A DNA stretch of 27,299 nt from NCBI GenBank assembly GCA_902764045.1, contig CACWUI010000020.1, positions 1 to 27,299 of the forward strand. Direction: 5' to 3'. The notes beneath the pieces are model-generated. The model was not told the DNA's origin. It searched no databases and saw only the letters and a program-made list of their open reading frames with translations. The stretch comes from an uncultured Lachnospiraceae bacterium. GTDB lineage: Bacteria; Bacillota; Clostridia; Lachnospirales; Lachnospiraceae. Shown here in pieces: positions 14,756 through 21,603 of this stretch. The position numbers and the translations under genes were made by a program. Positions within the stretch are counted from its first letter, which is position 1; every line of letters begins with the position of its first letter.

Positions 14756-15634
14756 TTACAAATTTCCTGTGTACACAAACTTCAGATACTCCCCCGCTAC
14801 ATCCGCCAGCCAGTAAATGATCTCCGATTCCGTGGCAGGTCTGTCTGTCAACCTGTGGCGCGGGAAAAATCTGCTTATATGCAGTGGTATATCCCTCCCC
14901 TTACCACTATCTAATCCGGCGATCCATTCCGCCTCTTTTCGCATATCATCCTCCGAATCATTAAAGCCCGGAATAATAAGAGTGGTTATCTCCAGATGCA
15001 GACGCCCTGCCGCCATTTCGATAAATCTTTTTGTGAGTTCAAGATCTCCCCCGAGAAAATTTTTACAGCCTTCCTCAGAGAAGCACTTTAAGTCAATATT
15101 TGCCGCATCCATCCAGGGGATCACATTTTGTGCTATATCTTCATTTACACAGCCGTTTGAGACAAGCACGGTCTTCATGCCTTTTGCTCTTATAAGCTTT
15201 GCGGTATCTAATACATATTCGTAAGATACCAGGGGTTCATTGTATGTAAATGCCACACCTATATTTCCTCTGTCACGGAGATCCGCGGCAAGCTCTGCGA
15301 TCTCCTCCGGCAGGATATTTTTTGTATCTAAAATATGTATACCATTATCGTCTTTATAGCAAACCTCATCTGCATCGGCATAGCCCCTTGCTATCTCGAA
15401 ATTCTGACAAAAGGGGCAATCCAAATTGCAGCCGAAACTTCCCACAGACAGGATATTGCTTCCCGGGAAGAATCTCTTTAAAGGCTTTTTTTCTATGGGG
15501 TCAAGGGCAAGTCCCGTGACTACGCCGTAATTTAACGGCACAACTTTACCATCTATGTTTCCCCGCGCTCTGCACCAGCCGGTCTTCCCCCCGGGTATAT
15601 TACATTTTCTGAAGCAAATATTACACTTGGCCAT
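14756..15634 (-). CDS. amrS: AmmeMemoRadiSam system radical SAM enzyme
   Basis: This 292-residue protein is a radical SAM enzyme related to pyruvate-formate-lyase activases. The cluster motif is CNLDCPFC (Cys69, Cys73, Cys76). Before it the N terminus has CNICFRKC (Cys4, Cys7, Cys11) and Cys21, a zinc-ribbon-like head typical of AmrS. The conserved GVVTGLALDPIEKKPL also fits AmrS. The start ATG shares a base with the amrA stop (TAATG at 15632-15636). The system links AMMECR1, MEMO1 and this enzyme; the joint reaction is not established, though a modification of a protein or small molecule is usually assumed. Placement in an intact cluster makes the name secure. Confidence 0.95.
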   Translation of the reverse strand: MAKCNICFRKCNIPGGKTGWCRARGNIDGKVVPLNYGVVTGLALDPIEKKPLKRFFPGSNILSVGSFGCNLDCPFCQNFEIARGYADADEVCYKDDNGIHILDTKNILPEEIAELAADLRDRGNIGVAFTYNEPLVSYEYVLDTAKLIRAKGMKTVLVSNGCVNEDIAQNVIPWMDAANIDLKCFSEEGCKNFLGGDLELTKRFIEMAAGRLHLEITTLIIPGFNDSEDDMRKEAEWIAGLDSGKGRDIPLHISRFFPRHRLTDRPATESEIIYWLADVAGEYLKFVYTGNL

Positions 15635-16149
15635 TAGAAATGCCTCACAACCTCAAATCTTTCCAGCTCCACATCCTCGTCCTCAGGGTCTATCCCTGCC
15701 TTTTGCTTTGCAATGGAAAGCTGATAATCAACCGTGTCCACTCCATCCAGGTTCGGCAGTAGAAGTCCCCGTTTCCAGCCCTTTGTGACCACTACCCCGT
15801 ATCTTTTCACATCCAGTTCGGACTTATCACGGATTTTTTCCGTAGGTCCCAAGACATCCACGCTTATCTCCAGGTCGCCTATTTCATCCTCTCTTACTTC
15901 CGGAAATCTGGGGTCTCTTGTGGATGCACTTATGGCATTTTCCATGATCTCAAGCGCCACATTTTCCTGAGTTGGGGCAATGGTTCCTATGCAGCCTCTT
16001 AAATTCCCGCCTTTGTGCAGAGAAACAAAGGCTCCGGCTTTCCTTTCAAGCATTTCCGGGGTAAGCTTATCCGGTAGCTCAAGCTTTTTCCCTGTCATTA
16101 TATACGAAGTAAGTGATGCTCTCGCCAGCTTTACATAATCATCTTCCAT
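15634..16149 (-). CDS. amrA: AmmeMemoRadiSam system protein A (AMMECR1 family)
   Basis: This 171-residue protein belongs to the AMMECR1 family. The highly conserved LRGCIGT signature is present (about residue 60), followed by the usual NAISASTRDPRF and LEISVDVLGP. The cysteine in LRGCIGT is the presumed active centre, as all members keep it. The ATG at 16147-16149 has GGAG seven bases upstream. A further in-frame ATG at 16191, inside amrB, has no ribosome site and is rejected. The end couples to amrS by TAATG. The enzyme activity of the family is not known. Confidence 0.95.
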   Translation of the reverse strand: MEDDYVKLARASLTSYIMTGKKLELPDKLTPEMLERKAGAFVSLHKGGNLRGCIGTIAPTQENVALEIMENAISASTRDPRFPEVREDEIGDLEISVDVLGPTEKIRDKSELDVKRYGVVVTKGWKRGLLLPNLDGVDTVDYQLSIAKQKAGIDPEDEDVELERFEVVRHF

Positions 16150-16162
16150 GTCATTTCTCCTT

Positions 16163-16960
16163 TCACTGCATCTCATATGTGCAAATGCCATATCCTACAC
16201 CAAATACATCTTCATGGCTGACAGCATTTGCCTTTACATTGCTTCCTTCCAAAAATCCCGCCATTATGCAAAAGCTTCTGTGTCCGCACTCTGCCGCATT
16301 TTCCAGCAGATCATCCGGAAAACCGGTGAGCTCATCAAACCTGCCGCTCCCCATAACATCCATGATCCGGTCATCATACACAGGCCCGTCCGCATCAAAT
16401 CCGTAGGGACCGTCAGGCTTTAATCTGTGAGACAGGTCTCCGCTTGCAATATAGAAAACCCTGTGCCCGGAGCTTTCAGCCGCCTCTCTCATGATCTTAC
16501 CAAACTCCATGTGTTTCTTCAGGGAAAACCCTGACAGCCCTGTTCGCACAAGCCTGTAATCCTTGTATAACTTATTTACGAAATATAATGGCACCATCAC
16601 ACCGTGATCAAGCTCCGGCTCTTTTTCGCCTTCAGTCCCTGCGGGGAAACCCGCCTTTGCTGCGGTATTACCGATAAGTTGAACCAGCTCCGTGTCGTAA
16701 CGCACATTAACCCTTACCCCCGGCGCCCTGAAAAGCCCCATATCACCGGAAGCGGTCTCTCCCGGAGAGATATGAAAATAATCCCTGTACATGGTGCTGT
16801 GAGGGGAAGAAATGATTATGGTATCCGGCTTTAGGTCTGATATCATTTTGGCAGCCTTCATAAAGCCTTCCGTGGTTTTTGAGATTTTTTTCTCTTCGCC
16901 GCGCCCCACCTCAGGAAGAATTATGGGAGGATGAGGCACCATACATGCGCCTGTTATCAT
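16163..16960 (-). CDS. amrB: AmmeMemoRadiSam system protein B (MEMO1 family)
   Basis: This 265-residue protein matches MEMO1, which is related in fold to class III extradiol dioxygenases. Visible pocket residues are in VPHPPIILPEVGRGEE (N terminus), SSPHSTMYRDYF, ELDHGVMVPLYF, IASGDLSHRL and CGHRSFCIMAGFLEG, holding the histidines and the cysteine proposed to bind metal. The ATG at 16958-16960 has AGGTGA upstream. A near-consensus promoter lies about 60 bp upstream, and the gene is the first of amrB-amrA-amrS-crcB. Human MEMO1 has been proposed as a copper- or iron-binding protein; the bacterial role is unknown. Confidence 0.95.
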   Translation of the reverse strand: MITGACMVPHPPIILPEVGRGEEKKISKTTEGFMKAAKMISDLKPDTIIISSPHSTMYRDYFHISPGETASGDMGLFRAPGVRVNVRYDTELVQLIGNTAAKAGFPAGTEGEKEPELDHGVMVPLYFVNKLYKDYRLVRTGLSGFSLKKHMEFGKIMREAAESSGHRVFYIASGDLSHRLKPDGPYGFDADGPVYDDRIMDVMGSGRFDELTGFPDDLLENAAECGHRSFCIMAGFLEGSNVKANAVSHEDVFGVGYGICTYEMQ

Positions 16961-17015
16961 GAGATCACCTTCTTTAAAGTATCTGCTGTAATTCTTTTGT
17001 ACATTTCATATTATT

Positions 17016-17044
17016 GTTATATTCGACCTGTTATATAAAGTCAA
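17016..17044 (-). promoter_or_regulatory. promoter of the amr-crcB operon
   Basis: On the minus strand TTGACT (17039-17044), 17 bp, TATAAC (17016-17021) is a near-consensus sigma-70 type promoter. It reads toward amrB and lies beside the divergent promoter of the broken NUDIX gene. Confidence 0.75.
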
Positions 17045-17060
17045 TCAAAAATACGGTTTG

Positions 17061-17069
17061 TGATAAAAT
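17061..17069 (+). promoter_or_regulatory. extended -10 promoter of the broken NUDIX gene
   Basis: TGATAAAAT is a full extended -10 (TG-N-TAAAAT) about 30 bp before the NUDIX start. No good -35 is present. The 14-mer TGTGATAAAATAAG around it is identical to the one before the flavodoxin-like gene at 21475. Confidence 0.6.
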
Positions 17070-17100
17070 AAGAGAACGATCTTTAGAAAGGACGAAAAAA

Positions 17101-17678
17101 ATGAGTGGTTATAAGATTTCAAAAGATATGGTCGAGCAGGTACTGGACAAAAAATTCATCAAAGTGTACGACCTGCAATATGACGAAGGAAGACATTACT
17201 TAGATGCAACAAGAAGAAGCCTTGATGAACTTGTTGCCATAAAGACTGAAGACGAATTTAAGAAAATGCTGCCCGATGCGGTAAGCTGTGTAGTGATCAT
17301 CGACAATGACGGTGACGAACCAAAACTTCTTTTGTCTTATGAATACAGATACCCCGCCGGAAGATTTATCCTCGGGGTGCCTGCAGGGCTTATTGATGAA
17401 TCCGATAAAGCATTTGAATATCCTGTTTTGGAAACAGCAAAAAGGGAGATCCTCGAAGAAACGGGAATCCGGATCGATACCTCCAGGGACAGGCTTTCTG
17501 TTATCAATCCGCTTCTTTTCAGCACTCCAGGAATGACTGACGAGTTGACGGTTTTGCTCTTTTGACCAAAGAGCAGGCCGGACAGATATTAAAAAAAGGC
17601 ATTGATGACAGGGGACATTTTTACTCGGTGTATACATGGGCTGCTTTGATGTTTTTTTATACGGATATGTGGGAATAA
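17101..17678 (+). pseudogene. NUDIX hydrolase, internally deleted and frameshifted
   Basis: The first frame (ATG at 17101 after AAAGGA) encodes an ADP-ribose-pyrophosphatase-like NUDIX enzyme. VPAGLIDESDKA and ETAKREILEETGIRI form the Nudix box, followed by NPLLFSTPGMTDE. It stops at 17563-17565. From about 17550 another frame reads GFALLTKEQAGQILKKGIDD then FYSVYTWAALMFFYTDMWE to a TAA at 17676. Joined, these are the two ends of one protein; roughly 25 residues between GMTDE and GFALL are gone and the remaining length is not a multiple of three. The fold would lack its last strands. It diverges from the amr operon. Confidence 0.85.
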
Positions 17679-17686
17679 AACCGGTC

Positions 17687-17712
17687 GTCGGAAAACCGTC
17701 ACCGACTTTTAT
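17687..17712. terminator. probable bidirectional terminator between NUDIX and sfsA
   Basis: GTCGG (17687-17691) and CCGAC (17702-17706) flank a 10-nt loop and are followed by TTTTATT. It lies between convergent genes and could end both. The stem is short, so confidence is low. Confidence 0.4.
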
Positions 17713-17714
17713 TG

Positions 17715-18386
17715 TCACTGAGCCCTGACCACGCACTCATCCGGTTCAACATGACATGTAAGAAACCTGATTTCTACTCCCGCTGCCACAGCCTCCTCCC
17801 AGGCGGTACCGAATTCCGGATGGGTCTGTATATTGGGTCTTACCTCTCTTACATCATCCATCTGTATAACAAAGGTAAGTATTGAACGATATCCCTCCTG
17901 CACTGCCCTTATAAGTTCTCTTATGTGCCTGACTCCCCGGTCTGTGGGAGCGTCAGGGAAATATCCGACTCCGTCTATTTCCAAGGTGCATCCTTTGACT
18001 TCCATAAGATATTTTAACTTGTTTCCGGCTTTATCGGTTTTTTCCATATAAAAATCGATTCGGGAATCACCATATTTTTTTTCAGGGATTATAGTTTCAA
18101 ACTCCTGTGTCTCCAGCCACTCCCTTGCCACCTTGTTGGGAGCCTGACTGTCAATATTAAAAAGCACACCGGTACCCTTTCGCACCGCAACCAGATCATA
18201 CCTTGTCTTTCTTCCCGGTGTCACCGGCTCCGTCAGCCACACCTCACAGCCGGGGATAAGGAGTTCTTTACAACGTCCCGTGTTTTTCACATGAACTGTT
18301 TCCCGCTTCCCGTCAACTTCCACCTCAGCGATAAATCTGTTAGGGCGGTTTAAGAATATGGCTTTTTTTATGTTGTCATATTTCAC
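17715..18386 (-). CDS. sfsA: SfsA family protein
   Basis: This 223-residue protein matches SfsA, first described as stimulating sugar fermentation in E. coli. It has an OB-fold-like N-terminal part (RFIAEVEVDGKRETVHVKNT, then GRCKELL) and a nuclease-like core with DSRIDFYMEKT, YLMEVKGCTLE and FPDAPTDRGVRH. The acidic and lysine residues in D..R.DF...EVKG resemble a PD-(D/E)XK active site, although its biochemical role is unresolved. The GTG at 18384-18386 is the likely start: AGGAG lies seven bases upstream, whereas it is only one base from the ATG two codons earlier. It follows rlmCD by 32 bp and is probably in the same transcript. Confidence 0.92.
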   Translation of the reverse strand: MKYDNIKKAIFLNRPNRFIAEVEVDGKRETVHVKNTGRCKELLIPGCEVWLTEPVTPGRKTRYDLVAVRKGTGVLFNIDSQAPNKVAREWLETQEFETIIPEKKYGDSRIDFYMEKTDKAGNKLKYLMEVKGCTLEIDGVGYFPDAPTDRGVRHIRELIRAVQEGYRSILTFVIQMDDVREVRPNIQTHPEFGTAWEEAVAAGVEIRFLTCHVEPDECVVRAQ

Positions 18387-18418
18387 TATCATTCTCCTGT
18401 TGCCGATTTTTATATATT

Positions 18419-19954
18419 TCACCCGGAGAGACAATCTGTTGTCTTTGATCCCGACAGTAGAACGACCGTCTCCACATGCCCCGTCCCCGGAAACATATCC
18501 ACACAACACATTCTATCGACTCTGTACCCTGCCTCACCGCATACCTCTAAGTCCCTTGCCAGGGATGTTGGTTTACAGGATATATACAGTATATTCTCCA
18601 CACCGTAATCAAGTATCTTTGATAATGCCTTGGGATGCACCCCATCTCTGGGAGGATCAAGTATGATAAAATCAGGTCTTTCCTCTATATCATCCAACAC
18701 CTTAAGCACATCACCGGCTATGAACTCGCAGTTATCCAGTCCGTTTAGCGCAGCATTTTCCCTTGCGGCTTCCACTGCCTCTTCCACTATCTCCACTCCG
18801 ATAACCCTTTTGGCAACCGGTGCCATTATCTGGGCAATGGTTCCGGTTCCGCTGTAAAGGTCAAATATCACAGGCTTTGCCTCTTCTCCTTTACAACAAC
18901 CTTCAGAATCAGTATCTCCGCCATCTCGGATCTGCTCATTTGACTTGGAAATCCCGCCTGAGAGTGCATACTCCCTCGCCTTTCCGTAAAGCACCTCTGC
19001 TCCCTTGGAGTTGGTCTGGAAAAATGAAAATGGCGTTATCTTAAACTCCAGCCCCAGAATCTTTTCGGTTATATAATCCTTACCGTACAGCACGCTCGTA
19101 CCCTCGTCCTTTACCACGTCTGCGATGCTGTCATTTACAGTGTGGATTATTCCGGCTATTGTTCCCATCAAACCAAGCGACTGAATTATATTTGTAAATT
19201 CCTGCAAAAGTTCCGCCTCTACATCCTCATCCATCGCTGATGTAGTCACCAGATTTACCAGTATCTCTCCCGTCGCCTCACTTCTTCTCAGTACCAGATG
19301 ACGAAGATAGCCTTCCCCGTCCATCTTATGAAAATAAGGCGTTTTCTTTTCCACAAAGAATTTGCGTATCATTCCGACTATCTTATTAAAATCTTCATGC
19401 ACAAGGATGCATCTGTCAGCATTTATCACATCAAAACGGCTTCCACGCCTGTGAAGTCCAAGGGTAAGCTCTCCGCCTTTTTCCATATCACCAAAGGAAT
19501 ACTCCATTTTATTACGGTATCCTTTGTTCAACGGGGATGCAAAAATGCCCTCTATATCTTTCTCATCAATACAGAAAACGGTTTCTTCCGACTCTTCGCC
19601 ACTTCCCCCTTGCCCGCTTGAAGCCTTATTTAACATAAGTCTTTTTACCATATCCAGCTTCATGGTCAGCTGGGCATCATACTCCATTGAACTGTATGTG
19701 CATCCCCCGCACTCACCGAAAACAGGACAGACCTGTGACGTTTCATGAGGCGACTTTTCCAATACGCGTACAATATCTCCCTTTCCCTGCTTCTTTAACC
19801 TGAACTCTATTTTCTGCCCCGGGATGGCATTTTTCACTGTGACAACAGTCCCGTTATCCTCATCATCAGGCGCATTAACAACTTTCACCTTTGCCTTATC
19901 CTGAAAGTCCACCCTGTCAGTAACTATACCTTCGTAAATCTGCTTTTTCTTCAT
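18419..19954 (-). CDS. rlmCD: 23S rRNA (uracil-5-)-methyltransferase RlmCD type
   Basis: This 511-residue enzyme transfers a methyl group from SAM to uracils in 23S rRNA. Cys76, Cys82, Cys85 (CPVFGECGGC) and Cys182 would hold a [4Fe-4S] cluster. The SAM-binding motif is DLYSGTGTIAQ (365-375), the catalytic cysteine is Cys460 in ISCKPTSLARDL and the C-terminal DMFPGTGHVETV holds the general base Glu495. An N-terminal TRAM-like domain precedes these. Firmicute RlmCD proteins methylate both U747 and U1939. Two insertions rich in G, S and E (about 111-125 and 331-360) are unusual. The ATG at 19952-19954 has GAGGT five bases upstream. Confidence 0.93.
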   Translation of the reverse strand: MKKKQIYEGIVTDRVDFQDKAKVKVVNAPDDEDNGTVVTVKNAIPGQKIEFRLKKQGKGDIVRVLEKSPHETSQVCPVFGECGGCTYSSMEYDAQLTMKLDMVKRLMLNKASSGQGGSGEESEETVFCIDEKDIEGIFASPLNKGYRNKMEYSFGDMEKGGELTLGLHRRGSRFDVINADRCILVHEDFNKIVGMIRKFFVEKKTPYFHKMDGEGYLRHLVLRRSEATGEILVNLVTTSAMDEDVEAELLQEFTNIIQSLGLMGTIAGIIHTVNDSIADVVKDEGTSVLYGKDYITEKILGLEFKITPFSFFQTNSKGAEVLYGKAREYALSGGISKSNEQIRDGGDTDSEGCCKGEEAKPVIFDLYSGTGTIAQIMAPVAKRVIGVEIVEEAVEAARENAALNGLDNCEFIAGDVLKVLDDIEERPDFIILDPPRDGVHPKALSKILDYGVENILYISCKPTSLARDLEVCGEAGYRVDRMCCVDMFPGTGHVETVVLLSGSKTTDCLSG

Positions 19955-19972
19955 TTGTACCTCATCACACTT

Positions 19973-20794
19973 TTACCACGAATATGTGGAAACATACACC
20001 ACATCCTCCGGAATGCTCAGACCCGGATCATCTGTATTTAATGTCACAACTCTGCCGCCACCTTCCATAGCCTTTGCAAAATGATACATGGCTATTCCTA
20101 TGTCAATCTTTTGAATATCCCCCGCTTCTTTTCTGTCAAATCCCGGATTCTTTTTCTCATAAAAATGAACTGCATTATCTGAAATGATCATTCGCCATGG
20201 CTGCATATTTTTGGCTGACGGGGCAAGACGCACCATCTCCAAAGCATTTTCGAGAAGCTTGTCTTCACAACTATTAAAAGAATTTCCGAATTCTTTTTCA
20301 AATACAATCTCTTCCCTACCCCGTCTTTTATCTGCACCCATTGTCTTTCTCATCACCGTCTCTACCACAGACATCTTGTCAGACGGATACCCCAGGGGCG
20401 ATACACATGGCATTATCTCATCATCCCCAAGCTCCATGGCTTTTTCAAATGCATCCCTGTTCATGGTACTTGCGATCCACACCGTACCTACACCCAAGGA
20501 TCGTGCAAATAAGACCATCGCTTCAAAGCTGTATCCAAAGGCTTCTTCAAAATGAGGGACGCGCTTTACCTTTGCACCTATATATAACTCCTCCCCCTTT
20601 AATACCTTTGACTTTAAACCATGTTCCACGGGATCAAGAAGGCGGAATTCCACAGGGATATCATAAGGATTTTTAACATTTTTTATGAACTCTTTGATCT
20701 GCGCAAGGTCTTCTTCTTTGAGATCATTTTTATCAAATGTACGTACGCTTCTGCGCATTTTGATCATTTCCGAAATGTCTTTTGTCTCAGCCAT
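19973..20794 (-). CDS. nitroreductase-family flavoprotein
   Basis: This 273-residue protein has the start IKMRRSVRTFDKNDL, where Arg residues grip FMN phosphate, then ARSLGVGTVWIAS, MPCVSPLGYPSD and LAPSAKNMQPWRMIIS, all typical of the putative TM_nitroreductase group. The cytoplasmic enzyme would use FMN and NAD(P)H on an unknown acceptor. The ATG at 20792-20794 has GGGAGG 12 bases upstream, a long but usable spacing. It has its own promoter at 20838-20846 and follows the flavodoxin-like gene, so a redox pairing is possible; this is inference. Confidence 0.88.
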   Translation of the reverse strand: MAETKDISEMIKMRRSVRTFDKNDLKEEDLAQIKEFIKNVKNPYDIPVEFRLLDPVEHGLKSKVLKGEELYIGAKVKRVPHFEEAFGYSFEAMVLFARSLGVGTVWIASTMNRDAFEKAMELGDDEIMPCVSPLGYPSDKMSVVETVMRKTMGADKRRGREEIVFEKEFGNSFNSCEDKLLENALEMVRLAPSAKNMQPWRMIISDNAVHFYEKKNPGFDRKEAGDIQKIDIGIAMYHFAKAMEGGGRVVTLNTDDPGLSIPEDVVYVSTYSW

Positions 20795-20837
20795 AGATCA
20801 ACACACCTCCCGTCTGTTCATTGCCGTCTTTTTATAA

Positions 20838-20846
20838 ATTTTATCA
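20838..20846 (-). promoter_or_regulatory. extended -10 promoter of the nitroreductase gene
   Basis: On the minus strand TGATAAAAT lies about 45 bp before the nitroreductase start. It is the third exact copy of the TG-N-TAAAAT box seen in this window. No clear -35 was found. Confidence 0.5.
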
Positions 20847-20857
20847 TAATCAGTTTT

Positions 20858-21475
20858 TTACCGTATGAAATGCGTCGGCTGCCAGTCTTCCTTCTCCGGC
20901 ACCCCGTACTTTTCTTTTCCCAAGGCAATGCTCTTCATAAGAAACGCCATGTTTCTTGCAAGTGTTCTCATGGTCTGCAAGCCCTCTGCATCCTTAGCCG
21001 CATCTCCGGGAACGCGGCCATGTACGCTGTTCCAGTACTGGCTGGAACAGACAGGCATCCCGCATATGGTAAAGTATTTGTTTAATTCATCGAACGTAGC
21101 GGAACACCCTCCCCGTCTTGCCACCACCACGCTTGCTCCGACCTTCATGGTCTTGTCAAACTTGCCACTGTAGAAAAGACGGTCAAGACAGGCTATCAGA
21201 GTGGCATTGGCCGATGCATAGTACACCGGAGATGCCACTATAAGTCCGTCTGCCTCCTTAAATTTGTCTGCCAGTTCATTCACCACATCATCAAATACGC
21301 ATTTACCCAGATCTGCACAGGCACCACAGGCCACACATCCTCTGATGGCCTGATCTCCGACCTGCACTGTCTCCGTCTCCACTCCCTCGGCCTCAAATGT
21401 CTTGCTGAGTTCCTTTAATGCTATAGCTGTATTTCCCTCTGTACGGGGACTTCCGTTTAAAATAATAACTTTCAT
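20858..21475 (-). CDS. flavodoxin-like NADPH-dependent FMN reductase
   Basis: This 205-residue protein starts MKVIILNGSPRTEGNTAIAL with the phosphate-binding GSPR.GNT loop (8-16), followed by CGACADLGKCVFDD, a cysteine motif common in the iron-sulfur-flavoprotein-like group, and LIVASPVYYASANA, the usual second FMN loop. The C-terminal end has EDWQPTHFIR. It is predicted to pass electrons from NAD(P)H to flavin, quinone or an iron centre. The ATG at 21473-21475 has GGAGG five bases upstream; further in-frame starts would lie across the A17 tract and are rejected. Transcription comes from a promoter next to that tract. Confidence 0.9.
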   Translation of the reverse strand: MKVIILNGSPRTEGNTAIALKELSKTFEAEGVETETVQVGDQAIRGCVACGACADLGKCVFDDVVNELADKFKEADGLIVASPVYYASANATLIACLDRLFYSGKFDKTMKVGASVVVARRGGCSATFDELNKYFTICGMPVCSSQYWNSVHGRVPGDAAKDAEGLQTMRTLARNMAFLMKSIALGKEKYGVPEKEDWQPTHFIR

Positions 21476-21486
21476 TTTGACCTCCG

Positions 21487-21503
21487 TTTTTTTTTTTTTT
21501 TTT
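21487..21503 (-). repeat. A17 homopolymer in the leader of the flavodoxin-like gene
   Basis: Seventeen T's on the plus strand are seventeen A's in the transcript, 6 bp upstream of the ribosome site GGAGG and about 8 bp downstream of the -10 box. Transcription should start at or just before the tract, so polymerase slippage and replication slippage are both possible. Confidence 0.9.
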
Positions 21504-21509
21504 ATGCTT

Positions 21510-21537
21510 ATTTTATCACATTCGAGACAGCTGTCAC
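21510..21537 (-). promoter_or_regulatory. promoter of the flavodoxin-like gene with a palindromic -35 region
   Basis: On the minus strand GTGACA (21532-21537), 16 bp, TAAAAT (21510-21515) with TG two bases upstream gives an extended -10. The perfect 10-bp palindrome GACAGCTGTC (21526-21535) overlaps the -35 and could be an operator. Confidence 0.6.
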
Positions 21538-21580
21538 TTGTTGGATCACATAAAATACCGTAGAATAAACTACATATAAT
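21538..21580 (+). promoter_or_regulatory. promoter region of the acyl-adenylate ligase gene
   Basis: TTGTTG (21538-21543), 17 bp, TAGAAT (21561-21566) is a fair promoter reading toward the ligase gene. A TATAAT at 21575-21580 is an alternative -10 with a poor -35. It lies back to back with the flavodoxin promoter and shares the palindrome between them. Confidence 0.5.
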
Positions 21581-21603
21581 AATCATGCGAGAGGGGAAGC
21601 ATT

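Noticed and set aside
14741..17100. Fluoride riboswitch for crcB
   Set aside because: The 15 bp before crcB and the 140 bp before amrB hold no GGxGAUGGxxUUCC-type core or matching 3' stem.
18387..18509. N-terminal extension of SfsA
   Set aside because: It overlaps the rlmCD coding end, is unlike the family, and the ribosome site fits only the GTG at 18386.
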